The position numbers were made by a program, and so were the translations under genes. 26,306 nt of DNA from Treponema sp. Its GTDB lineage: Bacteria > Spirochaetota > Spirochaetia > Treponematales > Treponemataceae. Below the pieces are notes generated by a model. The model saw nothing but the letters and a program-made list of their open reading frames with translations. It did not search any database and was not told the DNA's origin. Shown one piece after another: positions 7,135-14,880 of the stretch (position 1 is its first letter; each line of letters starts with the position of its first letter). The stretch is taken from the NCBI GenBank assembly GCA_024699205.1, contig JAILQA010000262.1, forward strand, positions 1 through 26,306. Reading direction: 5' to 3'.

Positions 7135-7803
7135 ATGGAAACAAAATTCAGTATAGACCAGAAGGTCGTTTACCCAAGTCAGGGTGTTGGTAAAGTTATT
7201 GATATCTTTGAAAAGAAATTCAAAGATAATATGCTTTTGTATTACAAGATTTATATAGAAGCCTCTGACATGGTTGTTATGATTCCTGTAGAAAAAGCAG
7301 ATGAGCTTGGTATTCGTCAGATTGTTTCTGCCAAAGAAGCCGAAGAAGCCTTGAATCTTTTATCAGAAGATTTTGAACCTATAACTTCCGACTGGAAACT
7401 CAGATATCAGATGAATCTGGATTTGCTTAAAAAAGGAACCGTTAAGGATATTGCAGAAATTGTCCGCTGTCTTTATAACCGCAGCAAGGTAAAGGAACTT
7501 CCAATTCTGGAACGCAAGCTTTATGATTCTGCAAAAAGACTTTTGGAAGACGAGATTTCTTTTGCACTTGGAAAATCTCAAAAGGAAATTGAACAGACAA
7601 TTCATACAAAACTTGAGCCACCTGGATCTGTAGCAAAGGTTAAGCATGTTATTCCACTCGATGATGATGAAGATGATGATTTGATGGATGATGTTAACGA
7701 AAAATCCCGTGATTCAGATGATGATGATTTAGACGATGCTGATTCAGCAGATGCCGATATGGATGCTGATGAAGAAGATTTTGACGACGATGAATCCTTC
7801 TAA
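7135..7803 (+). CDS. carD: CarD/CdnL-family RNA polymerase-binding regulator
   Basis: A 222-residue protein with an N-terminal CarD/TRCF-like RNA-polymerase interaction domain (starts METKFSIDQKVVYPSQGVGK) followed by a helical DNA-binding domain up to about residue 155. CarD/CdnL proteins bind the polymerase beta subunit and stabilise open complexes at housekeeping promoters. Unusual is a strongly acidic tail of about 45 residues (runs such as DDDEDDD and DSDDDDLDDAD). Upstream TTG and ATG codons (7096, 7123) lie inside the promoter hexamers and are rejected as starts. The end overlaps ispD by 14 bp, so the two genes are translationally linked. Confidence 0.9.
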   Translation: METKFSIDQKVVYPSQGVGKVIDIFEKKFKDNMLLYYKIYIEASDMVVMIPVEKADELGIRQIVSAKEAEEALNLLSEDFEPITSDWKLRYQMNLDLLKKGTVKDIAEIVRCLYNRSKVKELPILERKLYDSAKRLLEDEISFALGKSQKEIEQTIHTKLEPPGSVAKVKHVIPLDDDEDDDLMDDVNEKSRDSDDDDLDDADSADADMDADEEDFDDDESF

Positions 7804-8521
7804 AAAAAAAGTTGCAGTTATAATAACAGCCGCCGGTAATTCAACACGAATGGGCGGCGATGTAAAAAAAGAATACATGTCACTTGGGAACGGCACAGTT
7901 CTTTCCTCTTGTGTTAAGGCTTTTGTTGATGCAGCAAAAAGTCCACTTTCTACGTTTGTAATTTCCCATTTAATCATCACAGTTCCAGAAGATGGTTCAA
8001 TGGGAGCCGTAGAAGCCGTTTCTGCTTTCTTTAATTTTGATGATACAATGCAGGAAAAGGTCCAGTATATTCAGGGAGGAAAAACAAGACAACTTTCTGT
8101 TTATAATGCGATGGACCACTTAAAGCAGTCAAATGATAAACCAGATATAGTTCTTGTTCATGATGGGGCTCGTCCTTTTGTAACCGAACGTCTTATCAAC
8201 GAAATTGTCATGGCTACTATTCAGGTTGGTGCTGCTGTTCCTGCAATTCCGGTAACAGATACAATAAAAGAAGTAGGGGCAAACGGCCTTATTTCAAAAC
8301 ATCTTCCTCGAAAATCATTAGTTGCCGTTCAGACACCTCAGGGCTTTACCTTTGTAAATCTTCTTTATGCTCATATTCAGGCAATTACCGACAATTATGA
8401 ATATACAGATGATTCTGAGATTTACGGACGCTACTGTGGAAAAGTACAGGTTGTTCCTGGTGATATCAAAAATATCAAAATTACTTATCCTGGTGATTTG
8501 GAAAGGGCAAGAAGCCTATGA
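7790..8521 (+). CDS. ispD: 2-C-methyl-D-erythritol 4-phosphate cytidylyltransferase
   Basis: Third step of the non-mevalonate (MEP) isoprenoid pathway: CTP plus MEP gives CDP-ME. 243 residues, normal for IspD. The nucleotide-binding loop is ITAAGNSTRMGG (Arg20 and the following Lys26/27 at the usual spacing; the family glycine in AAGxGxRMG is Asn here), and the signature VHDGARPFV is present. The ATG at 7790 is chosen because it leaves the normal short lead before the loop; the frame is open further upstream only within the carD tail. It overlaps carD by 14 bp and ispF by 4 bp (ATGA). Some bacteria carry IspD and IspF as one fused protein; here they are separate. Confidence 0.95.
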   Translation: MNPSKKKVAVIITAAGNSTRMGGDVKKEYMSLGNGTVLSSCVKAFVDAAKSPLSTFVISHLIITVPEDGSMGAVEAVSAFFNFDDTMQEKVQYIQGGKTRQLSVYNAMDHLKQSNDKPDIVLVHDGARPFVTERLINEIVMATIQVGAAVPAIPVTDTIKEVGANGLISKHLPRKSLVAVQTPQGFTFVNLLYAHIQAITDNYEYTDDSEIYGRYCGKVQVVPGDIKNIKITYPGDLERARSL

Positions 8522-8994
8522 TTCGAGTTGGTATCGGTTATGATTTACACCGTCTGGTTCCTAATCGCAGACTTCTTTTAGGTGGCATTGAGCTTCCCTT
8601 CGAAAAAGGGGAGAACGGACATTCTGATGGTGATGTTTTATTTCATGCTATAACCGATGCAATTCTTGGTGCTTCTGGTCTTGGTGATATCGGCTCTTTT
8701 TTTCCTCCAGAAGACCCAAAATGGAAAGACGCTGATTCTGCTCAACTTCTTAAATCAGTCTGCCAGTCTGTTTATGCAAAAGGTTGGAAAATCGAAAATC
8801 TTGACTGTGTAATCAAACTTGAAAAACCAAAGTTTATTCCTTATCGCCAGAAGGTTATTGCTTCAATTGCGGATGTCCTGCAAATCTCTCCAGATCAGGT
8901 CTTTGTTAAAGCAAAAACCGGTGAAAAACTTCCACCGGTTGGTACTTCCGAGGCTGTCGAAGCCTACGTTGTATGCCTTTTATCTAAAGATTAA
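8518..8994 (+). CDS. ispF: 2-C-methyl-D-erythritol 2,4-cyclodiphosphate synthase
   Basis: Fifth step of the MEP pathway: cyclises CDP-ME 2-phosphate to MEcPP with loss of CMP, as a trimer with a zinc or manganese site. 158 residues, the usual length. The metal ligands Asp9, His11 (GYDLHRL) and His43 are present, along with the signature HSDGDVLFHAITDAILGA. The CMP-contacting loop reads KAKTGEKLPPVG, a variant of the more common KATTTEKLG. The start codon overlaps the ispD stop as ATGA, so translation is coupled. It is the last gene of carD-ispD-ispF and faces the giant coiled-coil gene. Confidence 0.96.
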   Translation: MIRVGIGYDLHRLVPNRRLLLGGIELPFEKGENGHSDGDVLFHAITDAILGASGLGDIGSFFPPEDPKWKDADSAQLLKSVCQSVYAKGWKIENLDCVIKLEKPKFIPYRQKVIASIADVLQISPDQVFVKAKTGEKLPPVGTSEAVEAYVVCLLSKD

Positions 8995-9016
8995 TCATCT
9001 TCAAAGATTAATCATC
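8986..9016. repeat. 14-bp direct repeat spanning two convergent stop codons
   Basis: AAAGATTAATCATC occurs at 8986-8999 and again at 9003-9016. The first copy contains the ispF stop TAA, and the second contains the stop of the opposing coiled-coil gene (TTA at 9008-9010). Only 13 bp separate the two genes, and no terminator hairpin is visible between them. Confidence 0.8.
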
Positions 9017-12000
9017 AGGTAATTCAAGCAAAAGGTCAATCTCTGTAGGCGTTCTGTTAAAGCTGGAAGCAATTTCCTGAATTGTCCATCCTTCGCGTTT
9101 AAGTCTCTTTATCGTTTCCCTGACATTAGGACTTATGCCGTTATCTTGAGCAGGTTTATTCTTAGAAACTTCATTCTTGGCTATACTATGAAGGGCTTCA
9201 AACTTGCTGTTTATTTCGCGACTTAACTGCTGCTGTTCAAGCTGGACCTTTTTCATGCCCGCATTTGCAGATTGCAGCTGGTCAATTCTTTTTTCTGTTT
9301 CTGTAAGAACTGTATCAAGATCTGTAAGTTTTGCTGCTGCTTCGTTAATCTTAGGTGAGTTCTGCAAAAGTCTGTCGACATTGTTTTGAACATCCTTGAT
9401 TTCCTGAGGAAGAGAAGTAACCTGTCTGTTGCAGTCGGCAATTCTCTGTTCAAGAGTCTGAAGGTTTTTCCAGGAATTATCAACATCAGTCATTACGCGG
9501 CTAACCAGTTCATCCTTCTTGGACAGGCGTTCATATTGCTGTGAGACTTCGTCGAGTTTGTCGCGGTAATTTCTAACAGCAACTTCCATGCTGCTAATAT
9601 CATCAGAAGTTGTGTTGAGTGATTTAATTCTTTCGTCAATTGTATTTGAGAAGGCAATAAGCTGTCCGAACTTCTGTTCAATATTTGTGACGCGCTGTTT
9701 TTGCTGTTCAATAGAAGAAAGCTGGCGGGTCATATCTTCGTTCATCTTTACCATGTTGTTGTAATAAACACTGTACTGGTCCGCAATTTCAGTGTAATTT
9801 TCTACTCGTTCAAATGAATCATGCAGAGCCTGTAATTTTTCTTCAAGCTGTTTTTTCATCTGATCTGCTTTTTCGTAGAGCTGGATGTTTGAACGGATTG
9901 TCTGGAGTTCCTTAGAAAGCTCACCCATTCTTACCTGCATGTCGTTTGTATCATTCTGCATTTTGAGTACAAACTGAGCCTGATTTGCACGGTTTTGTTC
10001 TGAGGCAGTCTGAATGTCTTTTTTGAGCTGGGCAAGGTTTCTTGAAGAATCTTCATTCTGTTCTTTAACACGCTGCTCGGTATCGGCAAGCATTTGTGTA
10101 TAAGTTGTTTTAAGCTGATTGATAATCTGTTCAGAACGACTTTCGTATTCCTGCAGGGCTTCGTCAGTTTTATTCTGAAGCTGCTGTATTTCGGCGTTGA
10201 GCTTGTTCTGTTCACTCTGAATTGTTTTTGCATATTCCTGCATGTTCTGAGTGATTTTTTCTTCTGTTTCGCTAATGTTATCATGTGATGCAGTTTTAAA
10301 AGAGTCCAAATCCTGCTGGAATAAAGAACTTGATTCTTCCATCTGATTTCGCAGCTGAACTTTCCAGGTATTGAACTCACCAATGGCTGTGTCAATCTGC
10401 ATGTTTGCGCTTTCCTGGCGATCCTGAACTGACTGTTCAAAGGTTTTGAGGTTAGCAAGCAGTTCTTCCTGAACCTTAGAGAGATTATTCTGAACAAGAC
10501 TTACATTGTGCTCAACTTCGGACTTAAGTTCTTTTTCGGTATTGTTTGCAATCTGGTTGATTTTGTTTCTGGTAGCATCTTCAAACTCATTAAGTTTTGT
10601 CTGGAGCTGATTAAGAGATTCTTCCATGCCGGACTTTGACTGGTCAATTGACTGAGAAAGCTTTGAATACTGCTCAGAAGATTTTGTCTGCAGGCCGGTA
10701 AGATTATTCTTTAATTCTTCGAGATATTTACTTTCAAAAGATTTGCGTGAGTTTTCGTAATTTGATGAAATCACGTTAAGCTTTGAATCCAAATCTTCTT
10801 TCCAGTCGGTGAGTTTTGTTTCAATTTCATTGTTGTTTTTATTTAAACTGCTGTCAAAAGCAACCTGGAAATCATGAAGTTTAGCGCTCATACTGCCGGT
10901 AGCAGTAACCTTCAAATCATCAAGAGATTTGTCAATTTCGTGGAGTCGGACTTCAATAATGTCAGAATCTTCTTTTATATTTTTAGAAAACTCTTCATGG
11001 CGGCGCTGCTGCTCTTCGGTAAAGAGGTCAAAATCACCAAGAACTCTGTTCTGAACCTCCTGCATGGCAGCTCTGAGACTCTTTTCGAGAGTATCAATGT
11101 CGCTTCCTGAGTTCTGAACCTGAGAAAGCTTGTACTCAATGTCCTTTTTGTAGTTATCAAGATTCTGCTCAATTTCTTCAAGCATATTCAGATGTTTAGC
11201 TTCGCTGTCTGCAACTGAACGCTTTAAGGAATCAGAAATAAGCTTGTTGAGATTTCCAAGCTTTGCTTCTGTTTCCTGCTGGAATGAATCAATTTTTATA
11301 GAAACAGAAGTGATTTTTTCTGCGATTTGAGGTTCAATTGCAGAGGCTTTTTGTGTTGCTGATTCACATTCATTCTGTAAAGAAAGAACTGCATTCTGAG
11401 CATTTTTAACAGAATTATCTGCGTCAGAAATAAGCTGTTGCAAGGTTTGTGTAAGATTTGTCTGCAAATCAGATATTTTCTGCTGGATGATTGTGCTGTA
11501 TTTTTCGATATTTTGATTTGATTTATCGGTAAAAGACTGCAAGGCTTCTGCTTCTTTCTGGTCGGCAGTGGTAAGTGCATCGCGGTAAAGACTAGCATAT
11601 CGGTTCTGGATTTCCTGAATCTGAGAAGCAAGCTCTGACTGAATTGTTTCCAGGCTCTTTGAGTTTCCGTCAACATCTTTTTTAAGGAACTCACTTGTTT
11701 CATTGCACTGTTTAAGACTGTTTTGGAGTTCAAGACGTAATTCAGCAAGCTTCTGTTTGTATTCTTCGCTTGCAGAAGTCAAAAGTTTTTCGCGCTCATC
11801 ATTTGCTTCATGCACTTCCTTGAGCTGATTATCACATTCTTCTTTGAGCTGGGTGATTTTATTTGTGTAATCATTTTTAATTTGCTCAAAAATACTCATA
11901 TAGCCGGTTCTGAACTGAGTAAAATGACTTGCGTAATCCTTTTTTGTTTCTGCCATTCTGCTTGAATAATCATTTTTGATTTGTGAGAGCTGGCTTTCGT

Positions 12001-14098
12001 AATCATTTTTGAGTTGTGATGTCTGATTTGTGCAGTCGTCTTTAATCTGAGCGGTCTGGCTGGTGTAATCATTTTTAATTTGAGCAAATTGTGTTGAATA
12101 ATCGTTTTTAATCTGGTTAAAGTCTGTTGAATAAACATCTTTAAGCTGATTAATCTGAGTCTGATAGTCGCTCTTAATTGTTTCAAGCTGTTTTGTATAA
12201 TCGTTTTGAATCTGGGTGAACTGACTGTCGTAACCGCCCTTAAACTTTTCAAAACTATCTGCGTAATTACCTTCAAACTGAGCAAACTGTTCTGAATAAT
12301 CGCCCTTCAAATCTGCTACCTGATGTTCGTAATCAGAGCGTATCTGGGCAATACCGCTGTTACATTCATTTTTAAGTTGAGCAAAGCGTTCTGTATAAAC
12401 ATTTTTGATTTCTTCAATTTGAGTATTGCAGGTGTTCTGGATTTTATTCAGCTGATTTGTATAGTCGCTTTCGAGTCCGTCCATCTGCTGGTTGTAATCA
12501 TTCTGGAGTCCGCTGATTTTTCCATCGCAGTCATTTTTGATTTCTTCAATTACTGAATCGTATTTTGCCTGAATCTGGCTCAACTGAGAATCATAATCAG
12601 ACTGGAGCTGGTCAAATTGATTTGTATAATTTACATTCAAAGAATTAATTTTTTCCTGAGACTGATTTTCAAAAGAAGCAATTTCTTCATTTATGCGGTT
12701 TTCAACTTCTGAAACCTTACCTGTACTTGCGGCAGAAAGCTCAGAAACTGCATTTTCGTAATCCTGTTGTAATTTCTGGTGCTGGGCAATAAAGTTTTCG
12801 TTGAATTCATTGATTTTTTTATTGTTGATTGCGGTTGCCTTGTCAAAAGCTTCTGTGTATTTCTGAGCGAAATTCTGATAATCAGAATTGAACTTTTCTT
12901 CAAGGGCACTGTAATCCTTATCATTTTTTGTAGAGATTGCTTCAATTTGTGTGTCGTATTTCTGACTGATTTTTGTAAAATCTTCGTTGAATCTGGCCTC
13001 GAACTTGGCAATAATGCCGTCGTTTTTACCGCCCACACTTTCGAGCTGCTGGCTGTATTTATCGTGCAGGGCCTGAACCTTTGATGTGTAAGTTGCAGAA
13101 AGATTATCAATGCTCTTGTTGAATTTTTCATTCATTGAAGTAAGGTTTGATTTTACATCAGCAAGCATTTTTGATTCAGATTCCTTGTATTTTGCAACTG
13201 TATCTGCGGTTTTTCCGTCAAAATACTTCTGAAGCTCGCTGTTTTTGTTTTCTAGATAAGTATTTAAATCAGCATAATTTTGTTCGATTTTTTGATTTGC
13301 TTCGGAAACACGTGAATCAAGCATTGCAGAAAGCTGAACTGCCTTGTTTTCAAGCTCCTTGATATAATTTTCTGAACGTTCTGTTGCTTTTTCGCTAAGG
13401 TGCTCAAATGCAGTGTTTTCAAGTTTTTCTGCATTTTCAGCTGCATGATTGTAAGTTTCCTGAATTTCGCGGCGGATATCAGCAAGAGCCATCTGGGCAT
13501 TATTTTTTGCTTCTTCAATTTCTGCTGAAATTTTGTCGGCATAATTTTTATATTCTGTTAAAAGTGTGTTTCCTACAGCCTTCAGTTGTTCTGCGTTGTA
13601 ATCAGAAAATTCCTGTGAAAGCTTTGGAATGCGTTTTTCCAGAGAATCTACAGTCTGCTGTTGCTTGCTGAGTCTTGTGTTCAAATTGTCTACAATTCCG
13701 CTTTCCTTTTGTACCCGCTGAAGATTTTCTTCAACCTGATCAGTCATTTCATTCAAATCGTTGAGAATGCGGGAATAATTGTTAATCTGATTGCCAATAT
13801 TCTGAATACTCTGAACATACTGATCGAGATTTTTAATTTTTTCGTTGAAATCTTCCTGCTGTTTTGTGAGCAATTTTACGGCTGCATTTGCCTGTCCCTG
13901 TCTGGAATCAAATTCAGCGATGAGGATATTGAAATCCTTTTTTATATCCTTATATTTTTTGTCAAAATCTTCCTCACGCTTATCTGCATAACGCCTGACT
14001 TTCTCAATTGCGTTTTTTTTCTTGTCCATCTCGTGAAAGTAAATTGAAATACCTAATGAAATTACAATAGCGATAAGAATTGAAATTACGATTTCCAC
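9008..14098 (-). CDS. Giant membrane-anchored coiled-coil protein with C-terminal HTH-like motif
   Basis: A 1696-residue protein, not a family I can name. Residues 3-21 form one membrane helix followed by many Lys/Arg, which places the rest in the cytoplasm by the positive-inside rule. About residues 25-1640 are almost entirely predicted coiled coil (Gln/Glu/Lys/Asn/Asp-rich, almost no Pro). Residues about 250-760 keep an 11-residue period, strictest at 490-753. The last 40 residues (VRETIKRLKREGWTIQEIAS, then a short helix to LLLEL) resemble the helix-turn-helix-like end of SwrB/DUF6115-type proteins, which are also membrane-anchored and act in flagellar assembly. No Walker motif, so not an SMC ATPase. 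GTG start: TAA lies two codons upstream, and the next ATG would remove the membrane helix. It follows the HAD gene by 32 nt. A scaffold role is inference. Confidence 0.85.
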   Translation of the reverse strand: MEIVISILIAIVISLGISIYFHEMDKKKNAIEKVRRYADKREEDFDKKYKDIKKDFNILIAEFDSRQGQANAAVKLLTKQQEDFNEKIKNLDQYVQSIQNIGNQINNYSRILNDLNEMTDQVEENLQRVQKESGIVDNLNTRLSKQQQTVDSLEKRIPKLSQEFSDYNAEQLKAVGNTLLTEYKNYADKISAEIEEAKNNAQMALADIRREIQETYNHAAENAEKLENTAFEHLSEKATERSENYIKELENKAVQLSAMLDSRVSEANQKIEQNYADLNTYLENKNSELQKYFDGKTADTVAKYKESESKMLADVKSNLTSMNEKFNKSIDNLSATYTSKVQALHDKYSQQLESVGGKNDGIIAKFEARFNEDFTKISQKYDTQIEAISTKNDKDYSALEEKFNSDYQNFAQKYTEAFDKATAINNKKINEFNENFIAQHQKLQQDYENAVSELSAASTGKVSEVENRINEEIASFENQSQEKINSLNVNYTNQFDQLQSDYDSQLSQIQAKYDSVIEEIKNDCDGKISGLQNDYNQQMDGLESDYTNQLNKIQNTCNTQIEEIKNVYTERFAQLKNECNSGIAQIRSDYEHQVADLKGDYSEQFAQFEGNYADSFEKFKGGYDSQFTQIQNDYTKQLETIKSDYQTQINQLKDVYSTDFNQIKNDYSTQFAQIKNDYTSQTAQIKDDCTNQTSQLKNDYESQLSQIKNDYSSRMAETKKDYASHFTQFRTGYMSIFEQIKNDYTNKITQLKEECDNQLKEVHEANDEREKLLTSASEEYKQKLAELRLELQNSLKQCNETSEFLKKDVDGNSKSLETIQSELASQIQEIQNRYASLYRDALTTADQKEAEALQSFTDKSNQNIEKYSTIIQQKISDLQTNLTQTLQQLISDADNSVKNAQNAVLSLQNECESATQKASAIEPQIAEKITSVSIKIDSFQQETEAKLGNLNKLISDSLKRSVADSEAKHLNMLEEIEQNLDNYKKDIEYKLSQVQNSGSDIDTLEKSLRAAMQEVQNRVLGDFDLFTEEQQRRHEEFSKNIKEDSDIIEVRLHEIDKSLDDLKVTATGSMSAKLHDFQVAFDSSLNKNNNEIETKLTDWKEDLDSKLNVISSNYENSRKSFESKYLEELKNNLTGLQTKSSEQYSKLSQSIDQSKSGMEESLNQLQTKLNEFEDATRNKINQIANNTEKELKSEVEHNVSLVQNNLSKVQEELLANLKTFEQSVQDRQESANMQIDTAIGEFNTWKVQLRNQMEESSSLFQQDLDSFKTASHDNISETEEKITQNMQEYAKTIQSEQNKLNAEIQQLQNKTDEALQEYESRSEQIINQLKTTYTQMLADTEQRVKEQNEDSSRNLAQLKKDIQTASEQNRANQAQFVLKMQNDTNDMQVRMGELSKELQTIRSNIQLYEKADQMKKQLEEKLQALHDSFERVENYTEIADQYSVYYNNMVKMNEDMTRQLSSIEQQKQRVTNIEQKFGQLIAFSNTIDERIKSLNTTSDDISSMEVAVRNYRDKLDEVSQQYERLSKKDELVSRVMTDVDNSWKNLQTLEQRIADCNRQVTSLPQEIKDVQNNVDRLLQNSPKINEAAAKLTDLDTVLTETEKRIDQLQSANAGMKKVQLEQQQLSREINSKFEALHSIAKNEVSKNKPAQDNGISPNVRETIKRLKREGWTIQEIASSFNRTPTEIDLLLELPDD
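11840..12631 (-). repeat. 24 consecutive 33-bp coding repeats (hendecads)
   Basis: Residues 490-753 of the coiled-coil protein divide into 24 units of exactly 11 residues with consensus D-Y-x-x-Q-h-x-Q-h-K-N (h hydrophobic), for example DYSTQFAQIKN and DYESQLSQIKN, without a single insertion or deletion. The second position is Tyr in most units and Cys in a few. The DNA period of 33 bp is visible as a recurring TAATC(A/G)TTTTT on the plus strand. Confidence 0.9.
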
Positions 14099-14130
14099 TT
14101 TTTATTTCCCCACCCAATTTATAAGTTTTT

Positions 14131-14817
14131 TTATTCCCCAAAAATAAAATGTTCAAGCTGCGAATACTTGTAGAAAGTAAAATCAGCAACTTTTGACTTT
14201 TTTCCTAACTTTCCTTTTAATGGTGAAACAATCCAGCCTGCCTTGAGACCTGCTTTTTTAGGCCCGACGACATCATATTTATGATTGTTTCCTATGTAAA
14301 AAATTTCTTCTGCCGGAACTCCGAGCCGCTCTGCTAAGGCGAGAAAGGCTTTTGGCGATGGCTTTAAGGCACCGACTTCTTCTGTTCCCAGCAGCAAATC
14401 ACAGTAAGGCTTTAATCCCCAGAGTTCGCCTTTCTGCTCCGGCGGAAAATCCGAAAGCAATGCAACTTTTAGTCCTGCTTCCTTCAAACGCTTAATCAAC
14501 TCGCGTGAACCTTTCATGCAGTCAAACTTAGTAAAATATTTACGTAAGCCGTAATACACGATGTCATCAAGTTTTTTCTGAGCTTTTTGAGGAGTGCAGT
14601 GCAGTTTTTTTGCCATAAGTTCTGCCTGTGCTGTTTTAAAATCAGCATAATAATCAGATTTTCTAAGTTCCACACGGGCAAGCCCATAAAGTGAAAAAAA
14701 TCTTAAATGCTTCAAAAAATGAAAAAATATGCGTCTATTCAATTTGCGTTCTTCGTAGAGAGTTCCGTCAATATCGAATGCGACAACCTTTATTTCGCCT
14801 AAATTAGAAATTTTCAC
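14131..14817 (-). CDS. HAD-superfamily phosphatase
   Basis: A 228-residue HAD-type hydrolase with a helical cap inserted after motif I. Motif I is DIDGTLYEE (nucleophile Asp and acid Asp), motif II LLSDFP, motif III the Lys of LKPSPKAF, motif IV GNNHKYDVVG, where the first acidic position of the usual GDxxxxD is Asn. The substrate is unknown; members act on small phosphorylated metabolites. The frame is open up to 14901 but that would run into the divergent ilvB-like gene, so I take the GTG at 14817, which lies exactly 7 nt after a TATAAT and gives a short lead before motif I. It is co-transcribed with the giant coiled-coil gene, 32 nt downstream. Confidence 0.85.
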   Translation of the reverse strand: MKISNLGEIKVVAFDIDGTLYEERKLNRRIFFHFLKHLRFFSLYGLARVELRKSDYYADFKTAQAELMAKKLHCTPQKAQKKLDDIVYYGLRKYFTKFDCMKGSRELIKRLKEAGLKVALLSDFPPEQKGELWGLKPYCDLLLGTEEVGALKPSPKAFLALAERLGVPAEEIFYIGNNHKYDVVGPKKAGLKAGWIVSPLKGKLGKKSKVADFTFYKYSQLEHFIFGE

Positions 14818-14823
14818 CTCACA

Positions 14824-14829
14824 ATTATA
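14824..14829 (-). promoter_or_regulatory. -10 box of the HAD gene, likely leaderless transcript
   Basis: TATAAT on the minus strand (14829-14824). An 18-nt spacer leads back to TTAGCA, a 4/6 match to the -35. The GTG at 14817 begins 7 nt after the box, where transcription would start, and there is no ribosome-binding site before it. Confidence 0.5.
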
Positions 14830-14847
14830 CACTATTATTGTAAAATA

Positions 14848-14875
14848 TGCTAATATAAAGCAATATTTTTTGGAG
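14848..14875 (+). promoter_or_regulatory. Extended -10 and ribosome site of the acetolactate synthase gene
   Basis: TGC-TAATAT (14848-14856) is an extended -10 without a clear -35. TTGGAG (14870-14875) lies 5 nt before the ATG at 14881. The promoter is back to back with that of the HAD gene in a 63-bp spacer. Confidence 0.45.
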
Positions 14876-14880
14876 TTAAT

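Noticed and set aside
11840..12631. A 33-bp periodic tract that looks like a CRISPR array or tandem DNA repeat
   Set aside because: The period equals 11 codons of one open frame, unit sequences drift at silent positions, and there are no unique spacers; it is protein repeat coding.
9204..14047. Many open frames on the plus strand and in other minus frames inside the giant coiled-coil gene
   Set aside because: They have no ribosome sites and their coordinates follow the repetitive Gln/Glu/Lys-rich coding; they are shadows of the long gene.
9008..14098. SMC or MukB-type chromosome protein
   Set aside because: No Walker A, ABC signature or hinge; there is an N-terminal membrane helix instead.
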